In this document: one piece after another, positions 53,121-61,304 of the stretch
Layout: each line of letters starts with the position of its first letter
How positions within the stretch are numbered: position 1 is the stretch's first letter
Origin: Halomonas qaidamensis
Lineage (GTDB): Bacteria > Pseudomonadota > Gammaproteobacteria > Pseudomonadales > Halomonadaceae
Direction of reading: 5' to 3'
Assembly: GCF_025917315.1 (NCBI RefSeq)
Contig: NZ_CP080627.1
Span: 3,286,001-3,350,000, forward strand
Length of the DNA: 64,000 bases
The notes under the pieces: model-generated
Told to the model about the DNA's origin: nothing
Databases searched by the model: none
What the model saw: only the letters and a program-made list of their open reading frames with translations
Position numbers and translations under genes: made by a program

Positions 53121-54581
53121 TCAGGAAGCTTGGTGGCGCAGCCGTGGGCTAGCCAGTTCTCCCACCACGGTAATAATCACCAGCAGGGCCAGCAACCACG
53201 GCCACTGAGTACCGACCTGGAGAGTAGCAAGGCCCAGCGCATCGATGAAAATCAACACGATGCCTAACGGGCTGACATAACGCACCATAAACAGCCACAG
53301 CGTGTGCTGGGTACGGGAGAGGCCTAGTTCTTCTCTGAATATTTCAGTACGCAGTAGGAAGCCCGCCATCAGTGCCATGCCCAGACCGCCCAACGGCATC
53401 ATCCAGCGGGAGGTCAGATAATCCAGCCAATCGAAGAAAGTGCGGCCTGCCAACGTCCAATCCGCGCCCATATTGAACGACAGCATTGCCAAGGTGCTCA
53501 CCAGCCACAGCACGATGCCCACACCCCAGGATGCCCGTTTACGCGTCATCCCTTTGCTTGCAACGAGCCAAGCCACGGTCGCTTCGATCATCGAAATTGA
53601 CGATGTAAGCGCGGCCATCGACAGCATCACAAAAAACAGGACACCAAACAGCGTACCAAAAGGCATTGCCTGGAAGGCCAAGGGCAAGCTCATAAAGATC
53701 AACCCTGGCCCTTGGCCGGGATTCATTCCGTTAGCGAAAATAATCGGGAAGATAGCCAAGCCAGCCATCAGCGCGACAACGGTATCAGCAATAGCCACAC
53801 TGAACGTTGTGCGCGCAATAGAGTGACCTTCTGGCAGATAAGAACCATAAGTAAGAATGGCACCAGACGCGAGCGACAAGGTAAAGAAGGCATGCCCCAG
53901 TGCCGCTAAGAGTCCTTCACTGCTTAGCCCTTCAGTATTGAAAGAAAACAGAAACGACCAAGCATCAGCAAAGCCACCAGAGAAAGCACCGTAGCCAATC
54001 AGTATGCCCAGCATGATAACCATGCCCGGCATCATCCAGCTGACACTCTTTTCAATGCCTGCTTGTACGCCCTTGCCCACGATGAGCATGGTCAACACCG
54101 TTACCAGCGTACTCCAAGCGCCTAGCGTGAAAGGGTTGGCATTATTAGCGGCGAAAATCGCCGCCATGTCATCGACGCTGTTGCCCGCCAGTCCGCCGCT
54201 TAGCATTTTCCACAGATAGGAAAATGACCAGCCAGCAACAACAACGTAGAACGACAGAATCATGAAACCACACAGCATGGCCATCCAACCGAAGATCGAC
54301 CAGAAACTGCCACGTCCCGACTCGTGTACCACTCGGCGGATAGCATCAATCGGGCTGCCCCTGCCACGGCGGCCAAAGCTGATTTCAGCCATCATGATAG
54401 GCACACCTACCGCCAATATGCAGGCCAGATAGACCAGCACAAAAGCGCCACCGCCAAACTCGCCGGTGATGTAAGGAAACTTCCAGATATTACCCAGGCC
54501 CACTGCAGAACCAGTGGCTGCCAGCACAAACCCCCAGCGGCCCAGCCACAGCGTTTTGGGGGGCGTATTTGTCGTTGTCAT
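53121..54581 (-). CDS. Sodium-dependent transporter, NSS family
   Basis: Neurotransmitter:sodium symporter-type amino-acid carrier of 486 residues with about 11-12 helices. The Na-site segment LAATGSAVGLGNIWKFPYIT lies in TM1 (about 15-34), followed by GGAFVLVYLACILAVGVPIM. Two TyrR-like boxes lie upstream, between it and the TyrR-type regulator gene, so an aromatic amino acid is the likely substrate. Relatives such as TnaT carry tryptophan. Confidence 0.9.
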   Translation of the reverse strand: MTTTNTPPKTLWLGRWGFVLAATGSAVGLGNIWKFPYITGEFGGGAFVLVYLACILAVGVPIMMAEISFGRRGRGSPIDAIRRVVHESGRGSFWSIFGWMAMLCGFMILSFYVVVAGWSFSYLWKMLSGGLAGNSVDDMAAIFAANNANPFTLGAWSTLVTVLTMLIVGKGVQAGIEKSVSWMMPGMVIMLGILIGYGAFSGGFADAWSFLFSFNTEGLSSEGLLAALGHAFFTLSLASGAILTYGSYLPEGHSIARTTFSVAIADTVVALMAGLAIFPIIFANGMNPGQGPGLIFMSLPLAFQAMPFGTLFGVLFFVMLSMAALTSSISMIEATVAWLVASKGMTRKRASWGVGIVLWLVSTLAMLSFNMGADWTLAGRTFFDWLDYLTSRWMMPLGGLGMALMAGFLLRTEIFREELGLSRTQHTLWLFMVRYVSPLGIVLIFIDALGLATLQVGTQWPWLLALLVIITVVGELASPRLRHQAS

Positions 54582-54795
54582 TGGGAAACCTTATAAATTT
54601 ATATTGTTTTTAGGCTATTTATTTTGTTCTGTTAAAACAGATGCTTAAGCGCGATTAGCTGCCTATAAAAGCCAACTAACTGCGGTTAACTAGTGATAAA
54701 TAGCCATCTATAACGAGTCTATGGGGATAGCGACAGGGCAGGAATGGGTTTACCTCACATTGAACGAGGCGTTACCCGTAGAAGTAGCATGCAAC

Positions 54796-54813
54796 TGTAA
54801 ACTAAACGTTACA
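54796..54813. promoter_or_regulatory. TyrR box upstream of the NSS symporter gene
   Basis: TGTAAA-CTAAAC-GTTACA differs in one base from the TyrR consensus TGTAAA-N6-TTTACA. It lies 215 bases before the symporter start. Confidence 0.65.
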
Positions 54814-54867
54814 CTTAGACAAAAATGCCGAAGGATGGGGGTCTTCCGCTGTATTTTACTGACAAGA

Positions 54868-54885
54868 CGTAAACAAATCGTGACA
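54868..54885. promoter_or_regulatory. Weaker TyrR-like box
   Basis: CGTAAA-CAAATC-GTGACA keeps most of the TGTAAA-N6-TTTACA positions and is spaced 72 bases from the stronger box. TyrR sites often occur as strong/weak pairs. Confidence 0.4.
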
Positions 54886-54935
54886 GTTAATTTTCCTGCC
54901 ATCAGAAATTGTTAAAAAATTTTCTAACGTGCTGT

Positions 54936-54995
54936 TTCAAGTACCGTCTCAAGTACTGTTTCAAGTACTGTCTCAAGCGCCGTCTTGAGCACCAA
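54936..54995. repeat. 12-bp tandem repeat, about five copies, at the end of the TyrR-type gene
   Basis: On the minus strand, units of the form rGyrCTTGArAC repeat in frame from the last codons of the gene outward. Copies beyond the gene keep the TGA stop in frame, showing that the stop region itself was copied. Confidence 0.82.
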
Positions 54996-56535
54996 TGCCG
55001 TAGCGTTTGAGTTTGTTAGCAATAGTGGTGTGAGAAACACCCAATCGCTTTCCTAATTGGCGGCTGGACGGATACTGCTGATACAGCGTACTTAAAATAT
55101 TTCTTTCCACCTCTCCTAACATGTCGCTCAAGCTTCCCTCTAAGGGTATGCCCGCCAGCTCAGGCGATACGTCACTATGGGGAAGACGCAGATGCACCGG
55201 CTGAATGACTTTTTCTTCACATAGCGACACCGCCTGGAACAACACATTTTCCAGTTGACGCACATTACCCGGCCAATCGTAACGGGTGATTTTTCCCAGC
55301 GCTGCAGGCGAAAGTTCGGGCAGAGGACAGCCTATCTGACGCGCCGCACGATCAAGCACATAGGCCGCCAACTCTTCGATGCCGTCCAGGCATTCACGTA
55401 AAGGTGGCACCTGTAGCGAAAGCACATTGAGCCGGTGATAAAGATCCAACCTAAACAACCCTTCACTACACAGCTGTGGCAGGTTTTGTTGAGTGGCACA
55501 GATCACTCGGACATCCAGAAAGGTTTCCTCCTCGCTACCCACTCGCCGGAAGCCACCATCTTGAAGAAAACGCAGCAGTTTCGTTTGCAGCCGTGGGCTC
55601 ATTTCCCCTACTTCATCGAGAAAGACGGTGCCTCCTTCATTAAGCTCCAGAAGGCCAAGCTTTCCTTCTGGCCGAGCGCCTTCAAAGGCACCGGGTGCGT
55701 AACCGAAAAGCTCTGTCTCGGCCATTGATTCAGGCAACCCGGCACAGTTAAGCACCACAAACGGCGCTTGCCCGCGAGGGCTTGCCAAATGACAGGCACG
55801 AGCCACCAGCTCTTTGCCAGTCCCCGTTTCCCCTACAATCAGCAGCGGTGCATCCAGCGGTGCCATGCGTCGCGCTTCGTTAATCACCGCCTCCAATCGC
55901 GCACTCGACTGAAAGATAGCCTCAAAGCCACGCAGTTCCTGGCGCTGCACTTGGTAAATCCGTGCACCGATACGGTCGGCACGGTGCAACGTCACCACCG
56001 CCCCGGCTAATGAGTCCACCTTGGTGTCTTCGGTGTGCAGTGGCGCAATATCGGCAAGATAGGTGTCGCCTTTTAGTTTGATCCGCAGCCCATTGATACG
56101 TGAGTTGTTGCGGCGAATCACCTCGGGAAGGTCGACTTCGTCAAGGTAACGATCCAGTGAGAGCCCTGGCACTTCTTGAACGCGCACCCCCAACACCTGA
56201 ACAGCGATACGGTTGGCCGCCACAATGCGACCCTGCATATCTATCGACATCACGGGGTCAGAAAGCGAAGACAGCAATGCATCCAACTCCAAATGACGAC
56301 GCTCGCTAGGCATTAAACTCGCGCGTTTGACGCCAAATACGCCTGGTATTGCTTCCAATACCGGCTTAAGCGTACTCAGCTGCGCATTAAGCAACTTTGG
56401 GACATGCAAATAGATGGTATTGCCCTGCTCGCCACCGACTTCTCCCCGTGCGACATTAATTCGGTAGTCGGCAAACTGGGCCACTATATCGCGAAGAATA
56501 CCAATGCGATTCTGACAGTAAAATTTAAGACGCAT
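54973..56535 (-). CDS. TyrR/PhhR-family regulator of aromatic amino-acid metabolism
   Basis: 520-residue regulator. Domains in order: ACT (1-75), PAS (about 80-150, PVMSIDMQGRIVAANRIAVQ), AAA+ (about 205-430, Walker A GETGTGKE near 237) and a Fis-like helix-turn-helix (GKRLGVSHTTIANKLKRYG, near 492-510). The loop that is GAFTGA in sigma-54 activators reads GAFEGA, as in PhhR/TyrR types that act with sigma-70. It lies between the NSS symporter and the Lrp/HPPD genes and very probably controls tyrosine and phenylalanine use. The 3' end is embedded in 12-bp repeats. Confidence 0.9.
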   Translation of the reverse strand: MRLKFYCQNRIGILRDIVAQFADYRINVARGEVGGEQGNTIYLHVPKLLNAQLSTLKPVLEAIPGVFGVKRASLMPSERRHLELDALLSSLSDPVMSIDMQGRIVAANRIAVQVLGVRVQEVPGLSLDRYLDEVDLPEVIRRNNSRINGLRIKLKGDTYLADIAPLHTEDTKVDSLAGAVVTLHRADRIGARIYQVQRQELRGFEAIFQSSARLEAVINEARRMAPLDAPLLIVGETGTGKELVARACHLASPRGQAPFVVLNCAGLPESMAETELFGYAPGAFEGARPEGKLGLLELNEGGTVFLDEVGEMSPRLQTKLLRFLQDGGFRRVGSEEETFLDVRVICATQQNLPQLCSEGLFRLDLYHRLNVLSLQVPPLRECLDGIEELAAYVLDRAARQIGCPLPELSPAALGKITRYDWPGNVRQLENVLFQAVSLCEEKVIQPVHLRLPHSDVSPELAGIPLEGSLSDMLGEVERNILSTLYQQYPSSRQLGKRLGVSHTTIANKLKRYGIGAQDGA

Positions 56536-56621
56536 AGAACCCTCACGGCATAAAAAACCACTTACTTAGGAAGTCTCTCTGACTAGGCGTTACCTGGAAA
56601 ATCGGCGATTTCGGACACAGC

Positions 56622-57098
56622 CTAGCCACCACTCACTGGCAGCCCCTGCTCCTCTTTCATACTACGCAGTATGATTTCAGAGCGGACCTGAGTGACATTA
56701 GGATGAGGTAATAAATGATGATGAATAAAGTCCGAAAACTCGGTGAGGTCCTTGGCGATAACGTGCAGTACATAATCTGCATCTCCTGAGACAGAATAGG
56801 CCTCACGCACCATGGCATGCTTTGTCAGTAACGCTACAAAATCATCATCCATGCTTTCACCGTGCGCTTTAAGGTTAACTCTGGTGATCGCACGCAAGCC
56901 AAACCCCAGGCTGCTGGCATCAAGCCTCGCCGAATATCCTTTAATTACCCCTTCAGCTTCTAAGCGCGCTTTGCGTCGGGAACATTGAGAAGGTGACAGG
57001 CTGACATGCTCGCCCAATTCTGAATTGGTGAGGGCTGAGTTCTTTTGCAACGCTGATAAAATTGCAAGATCATAACGATCTAAAGAAATCCCATGCAT
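56622..57098 (-). CDS. Lrp/AsnC family transcriptional regulator
   Basis: 158-residue regulator with a helix-turn-helix (LDRYDLAILSALQKNSALTN, about 5-24; LGEHVSLSPSQCSRRKARLE) and a C-terminal effector domain. Divergent from the 4-hydroxyphenylpyruvate dioxygenase gene, with a 17-bp dyad 14 bases before its own start. Probably regulates tyrosine breakdown. Confidence 0.9.
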   Translation of the reverse strand: MHGISLDRYDLAILSALQKNSALTNSELGEHVSLSPSQCSRRKARLEAEGVIKGYSARLDASSLGFGLRAITRVNLKAHGESMDDDFVALLTKHAMVREAYSVSGDADYVLHVIAKDLTEFSDFIHHHLLPHPNVTQVRSEIILRSMKEEQGLPVSGG

Positions 57099-57112
57099 AA
57101 AATGCTCCTATT

Positions 57113-57129
57113 GCGCACAAGCTGTGCGC
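57113..57129. promoter_or_regulatory. 17-bp inverted repeat between the Lrp gene and HPPD
   Basis: GCGCACA-AGC-TGTGCGC has perfect 7-bp arms and lies just upstream of the Lrp start, in the shared promoter with hppD. It is a candidate Lrp-type operator. Confidence 0.55.
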
Positions 57130-57227
57130 TATTTGGCGGCATCTTGGGTTAGTTTGCAACCTAATTGCACCGCCTCTTCCCTATACTTAGCTTGTTAATC
57201 TACAAGACAATAATAGGAGAAACAGCG

Positions 57228-58334
57228 ATGGGTCCTTTTCCTCATGACGCCCCTAAAGTAACCATTAGCGATGCAAACCCAGCAGGTACGGATGGCTTCG
57301 AATTTGTTGAGTTTGCCCATCCCGAGCCGGAAAAATTAGACAGCCTATTTCGGCAAATGGGCTTCATCCCCGTTGCAAAACACCGTAGCAAGTCAATTAC
57401 CGTTTATCGTCAGGGTGATATCAACTACCTGCTTAACAGCGAGCCTAACTCTCATGCGTCAGCGTTTATTGAAGCGCACGGCCCCTGTGCACCAGCAATG
57501 GCTTGGCGTGTTGTTGATGCTCAGCATGCCCTAAAACGTGCTGTTGATTTAGGGGCTGAAGAGTTCACCGGTAATAAATCCATTGATGCACCGGCAGTTG
57601 TTGGTATTGGCGGATCGCTGCTTTACTTTATTGATACGTATGGTGAAAAAGGCAGCTGTTACTCAAACGAGTTTGAGTGGTTAGATGAGGAAGATCCTAA
57701 GCCTAAAGGCTTTGGTTTTTACTATCTTGATCACCTCACTCATAACGTTATTCGCGGCAATATGGATACGTGGTATAAGTTTTATCACGACACCTTTAAC
57801 TTCCGTGAAATTCGCTACTTCGATATCACTGGTAAAGTCACCGGCCTTACCAGCCGCGCATTAACCTCCCCCGATGGCAAAATTCGTATTCCGATTAATG
57901 AAAGTGCCGACGATCACAGCCAAATTGAAGAGTACTTACGCGAGTACAACGGCGAAGGCATTCAGCATATTGCCATTGCAACCGATGATATCTATACCGG
58001 CACTGACTTAATCGCTGACGCGGGGCTTGAATTTATGCCTGGCCCGCCGAGCATTTATTACGAAAAATCGCTTGAGCGCGTCAAAGACCACCAAGAGCCT
58101 CTCGATAAACTGCGTAACCGCGGCATTTTGATTGATGGCGAAGGTGTCGTGGGCGGTGGCGAAACCAGAATTTTGCTACAGATTTTCTCAAAAACGGTGA
58201 TTGGCCCGATCTTCTTCGAGTTTATCCAACGTAAGGGCGACGATGGTTTTGGAGAAGGCAATTTTAAAGCACTTTTCGAATCCATCGAAGAGGATCAAAT
58301 CAACCGAGGCGTGTTGCAAGGCGCTACTGAATAG
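57228..58334 (+). CDS. hppD: 4-Hydroxyphenylpyruvate dioxygenase
   Basis: Iron(II) enzyme of 368 residues that turns 4-hydroxyphenylpyruvate into homogentisate, the entry of tyrosine into the hmgA route. The iron ligands are visible: His in YLDHLTHNV (about 168-176), His in GIQHIAIATDDI (about 244-255) and Glu in PIFFEFIQRKG near 330. The start at 57228 has AATAGGAGAAAC upstream; an earlier ATG in frame at 57165 is unlikely. It lies about 18 kb from hmgA, so the pathway is split in two loci. A Rieske gene follows. Confidence 0.96.
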   Translation: MGPFPHDAPKVTISDANPAGTDGFEFVEFAHPEPEKLDSLFRQMGFIPVAKHRSKSITVYRQGDINYLLNSEPNSHASAFIEAHGPCAPAMAWRVVDAQHALKRAVDLGAEEFTGNKSIDAPAVVGIGGSLLYFIDTYGEKGSCYSNEFEWLDEEDPKPKGFGFYYLDHLTHNVIRGNMDTWYKFYHDTFNFREIRYFDITGKVTGLTSRALTSPDGKIRIPINESADDHSQIEEYLREYNGEGIQHIAIATDDIYTGTDLIADAGLEFMPGPPSIYYEKSLERVKDHQEPLDKLRNRGILIDGEGVVGGGETRILLQIFSKTVIGPIFFEFIQRKGDDGFGEGNFKALFESIEEDQINRGVLQGATE

Positions 58335-58396
58335 CAGTAATGCTGAATAATAAACCGCCACAATAACAACATTAGCGATGCCAAAAAGGAACCACT

Positions 58397-58774
58397 GTGC
58401 ACGACGCTTGGCGTAACTATGCGAATGCCCCCCAAGCGGGGGCTACTGTTTGCTCTTCTCACCTTATAGAAGAGGGCACTTCACGCTGCTTAGAAATAAT
58501 AAGTAAAGATGAACCTTTCCCTGTCATTGTAACGCGCATAGAGGGTGAGATTTATTGCTACGTTAATGCCTGTCCCCACCAGTATTTACCGTTAAATTAT
58601 CGCTCAAACAGCATCATTTCATCAGATAAAAGCCGTTTGCTATGCAGCGCCCATGGCGCAGCATTTGATAGTAAAACAGGCAACTGCTTAACAGGCGCAT
58701 TCGATAACCTTGACGCAATACCCGTCTTTGAAGACCAACAAGGGAATGTATGTATCGGGCCTTTGCCTACATGA
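58397..58774 (+). CDS. Rieske 2Fe-2S domain protein
   Basis: 125-residue single-domain Rieske protein with the motif pairs NACPHQYLPLNY (about 57-68) and CSAHGAAFD (about 83-91), so the two Cys and two His ligands of a [2Fe-2S] cluster are present. The GTG start has AAAAGGAACC upstream. It lies 62 bases behind hppD, in the same direction, and may be cotranscribed. It may serve as an electron carrier for a hydroxylase. The partner is unknown. Confidence 0.82.
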   Translation: MHDAWRNYANAPQAGATVCSSHLIEEGTSRCLEIISKDEPFPVIVTRIEGEIYCYVNACPHQYLPLNYRSNSIISSDKSRLLCSAHGAAFDSKTGNCLTGAFDNLDAIPVFEDQQGNVCIGPLPT

Positions 58775-58824
58775 GTAAGTAATGCCTTATGGGGCCAATC
58801 CACTTACTAGAAGAAAATAGCTCC

Positions 58825-59997
58825 CTAGCCACGCTGGTGGTCATCCATTAGGTGCGACTCGCTGCCTTCACGAAGGCGCTCGATAGAGGCACTGCCCTGC
58901 TTAGATAAAGCCGCCAGGCGGTCAATTTGCTCATCCAACCGAGGCAGCGCTTCCTGGCGATAGGTTGAGAGATCATCAATGGCACCCATCACCTCACCGA
59001 AAGCGTCTTCCAGCATTTGCATATCGAGCATCGCTGAAGAAGCCCGTTTCTGAATATCCACGCCCTGCTGACGCAGTGCCTTGGCGGTACCGCCAATCAT
59101 CTGTGAGGTCGTGGTATTAAGGGCTTCAATGCGGTCCAACACTAGGCGCTGGTTGGCCATGCCCATAGCCACAGTGACCGCAACGGTGAGCGCCGAGACG
59201 GTGACGTTAATGGCTCTATCCACACCACGCATCAGCTCTCGGTTGTTGCGAATGATGACTTCTAGCGCCAGCACGCCTTGCTGGCTAACGGCCAGCTGCT
59301 GCTGAAGGTCGACGATGCGCTGACGGAGAGGAAAGAGCAGTTCTTCTTCAAGGAAATGACGCCGTGGATCATCAACAGCACGTGTGTCGATGTCATCCTT
59401 CAAGCGACGGTCAATCAGACGACCCAGCGTCACTTGGCGGTTCAATTGGTTCAGAATATCCCTAAGGGCTTGCTGGTCATCATTTAAGGTGAGGTTGTCG
59501 CGATGCAGCATGTCGCGACCACTCTCTAACTCGTCAATGATCGCATCAAGCGCCTGCTGAGCGTTCTCAAATTTGCGGAAGTAGCGTTGCAGGCGGCTGT
59601 CGAGGCCAGGAATAATCGCCATCACGCGATCAAGGGCACTGGGTGCCAAGCGGTGGCGGGCAGGGTCAAGCCCTTCCATACGCCCACGAAGATCGGTCAG
59701 TGCCTTGGCGACTGGCCCGCCTTCGTCGCCTTGATGCGCCAGCTGTCGTAATGGTGTCTGTAGCATGGCGCTGCGATGAGCCGCTTGCTGCTGCAGCTCA
59801 AGCCCCATCTCATCGACGGCACGGCGCTGGCTAACAACCGACGCTTCGTCACCCTCGGCAAGAATTTCCGTGACAAAGCGCTCAGCCATGGCCTCAAGTT
59901 CAGGATCGACACCAGAATCATTGGAGGTGACCGCGTCAGCAATCTCCTCAACTGGCGGTAAAGAAAGACGACCTGTGTCATCGGATGGCTGAGTCAT
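58825..59997 (-). CDS. TelA-family protein (toxic anion resistance)
   Basis: 390-residue protein of the TelA family, originally linked to tellurite resistance and widespread in stress-response loci. It is almost wholly helical and charged, with ALDAIIDELESGRDMLHRDN and LLFPLRQRIVDLQQQLAVS in the central coiled-coil part and a C-terminal helical bundle. The ATG at 59997 is preferred because GTGGAG lies just upstream; a GTG at 60009 is in frame. It is the downstream gene of a pair with the XpaC-like gene, as in Bacillus subtilis xpaC-yaaN. Confidence 0.85.
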   Translation of the reverse strand: MTQPSDDTGRLSLPPVEEIADAVTSNDSGVDPELEAMAERFVTEILAEGDEASVVSQRRAVDEMGLELQQQAAHRSAMLQTPLRQLAHQGDEGGPVAKALTDLRGRMEGLDPARHRLAPSALDRVMAIIPGLDSRLQRYFRKFENAQQALDAIIDELESGRDMLHRDNLTLNDDQQALRDILNQLNRQVTLGRLIDRRLKDDIDTRAVDDPRRHFLEEELLFPLRQRIVDLQQQLAVSQQGVLALEVIIRNNRELMRGVDRAINVTVSALTVAVTVAMGMANQRLVLDRIEALNTTTSQMIGGTAKALRQQGVDIQKRASSAMLDMQMLEDAFGEVMGAIDDLSTYRQEALPRLDEQIDRLAALSKQGSASIERLREGSESHLMDDHQRG

Positions 59998-60010
59998 TGG
60001 CATCTCCACT

Positions 60011-60073
60011 GTTCTTAAAAATCATTCTTAAAAATCGTTCTTGAAGACGGTCTTAAACACCCGTCTTGGAACC
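60011..60073. repeat. 13-bp tandem repeat, about five copies, between the XpaC-like gene and telA
   Basis: Units GTTCTTAAAAATC, ATTCTTAAAAATC, GTTCTTGAAGACG, GTCTTAAACACCC and GTCTTGGAACCAT diverge progressively from the telA side to the other. They fill the gap between the two genes. Confidence 0.78.
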
Positions 60074-60095
60074 ATATGACAACTCCGCGAACGAA

Positions 60096-61037
60096 TTACT
60101 CCTTGCGCGCATAGCGACCCGCACCTTCGACGAAATGGCGCAAGTCCTCTAATGCTTTCTCGGTAGTGACAGCTGCCTGGGGGCGTGCAGTTTCGATACG
60201 CGCCATAGAGACGGCCGTGTCGTCGAGTACGGTCAATGCCGACTCCACCTGAGCAGAGAGCTCCTGAAGCCGCTTTTCAGTCTCGCTAAGCAGATCCAGA
60301 CGCCGCATCAGGGCGGCCCGCTCTTCTGTACTCAATCGATGGCTTTCCCGGGTCAGGCGGTCACGCACATAATTACCGTCCACACTTGCCACGCTGCGCG
60401 CTTGGGAAGCCATGGTAGTAAGCGTATCCACCGAACCGAGGCACACTTGCGCGACTAAGCTTTGCGAGCGCTCAAAGGCCAGCTCACCACGTTGGAATCG
60501 GCCACTGAGCACCTCCATGACATGGTAGTAACGGCTATAGAGGCGGTCAGCCAGGATCGCCAGATCAGAACGATGAACATCAAGCAAGCGCTGTTTGGCT
60601 TGGCACATTGCCATTACCAAATCATCGGCTCCCTCGGGCGGCGCTGCCGGGTCGAGCACCAACACGCCAGCTTCATGAGCATTGCGCGCTTGTTGAGCAC
60701 GGCGCTGTTGCGCTTTGGCGTTAATCTCGGCCTGCTGACGGCGCGCGCGACGGCGAGCTAGCCAGCCTCTCAAGGTTCGCTCAATGGGCAGTGCTACCGG
60801 GATGGCGACAATCCCCGCCAACCACCCCAGCAAGCTTGGACTGAAACCGCCCCACAGTGAGGTCAGCCACAGCAACATGCTGATGAAAGGCACTGTCAGG
60901 CAATAGCGCAAAATGACATGCAGCCGACCTGGTGCCGCCACCGGAACTGCTAGGCCAGGGTTGAAGAGCCCTACCAGCAACCAGGGCAGGCAGGTCATAA
61001 AAAGACCATAAGAAAATCCCTGCAGGAATCCCAACAT
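60096..61037 (-). CDS. XpaC-like membrane protein paired with TelA
   Basis: 313-residue protein. Two or three hydrophobic segments occupy the N-terminus (about 5-90, including GLFMTCLPWLLVGLF and SLLGWLAGIVAIPVALPIE), followed by a basic stretch (RGWLARRRARRQQ) and a long helical cytosolic domain. It is probably the XpaC-type partner of TelA: the two are adjacent and cotranscribed as in Bacillus xpaC-yaaN. Sequence recognition of XpaC itself is weak; the pairing carries most of the weight. Confidence 0.6.
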   Translation of the reverse strand: MLGFLQGFSYGLFMTCLPWLLVGLFNPGLAVPVAAPGRLHVILRYCLTVPFISMLLWLTSLWGGFSPSLLGWLAGIVAIPVALPIERTLRGWLARRRARRQQAEINAKAQQRRAQQARNAHEAGVLVLDPAAPPEGADDLVMAMCQAKQRLLDVHRSDLAILADRLYSRYYHVMEVLSGRFQRGELAFERSQSLVAQVCLGSVDTLTTMASQARSVASVDGNYVRDRLTRESHRLSTEERAALMRRLDLLSETEKRLQELSAQVESALTVLDDTAVSMARIETARPQAAVTTEKALEDLRHFVEGAGRYARKE

Positions 61038-61304
61038 TGCTTCGGCTACCTATATTCGTGGAACGCACATGACAAGACGTAAATACCCAGAATAGTACCA
61101 CTAAAACAGGGTAACCAAGGTGAGACGTTGATCACTAGGAGGCTAGAAAAAGTTACAGATGACGATCCAAACATCTGCTCACTAGGCTGCTTCTATTTAG
61201 CAAACGCTCTTGGCGTGATCGGCACTTAACTCCTACGTTGTTTTAAGGACGGTTGTAAAAATAGACGAATAAAGCTGACCATAAAGGCACAGGGAGATGT
61301 AGCG

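Larger units (their letters stand above)
54582..54972. other. Promoter region of the NSS symporter gene, 391 bases
   Basis: Holds two TyrR-like boxes (listed) and, at its right edge, the 3' tandem repeats of the TyrR-type gene. A 64-codon plus-strand frame at 54721-54915 has no ribosome site or domain and is not supported. Confidence 0.65.

Noticed and set aside
54721..54915. 64-codon plus-strand frame in the NSS promoter region
   Set aside because: Covers the TyrR boxes, has no ribosome site and no similarity I can recognise.
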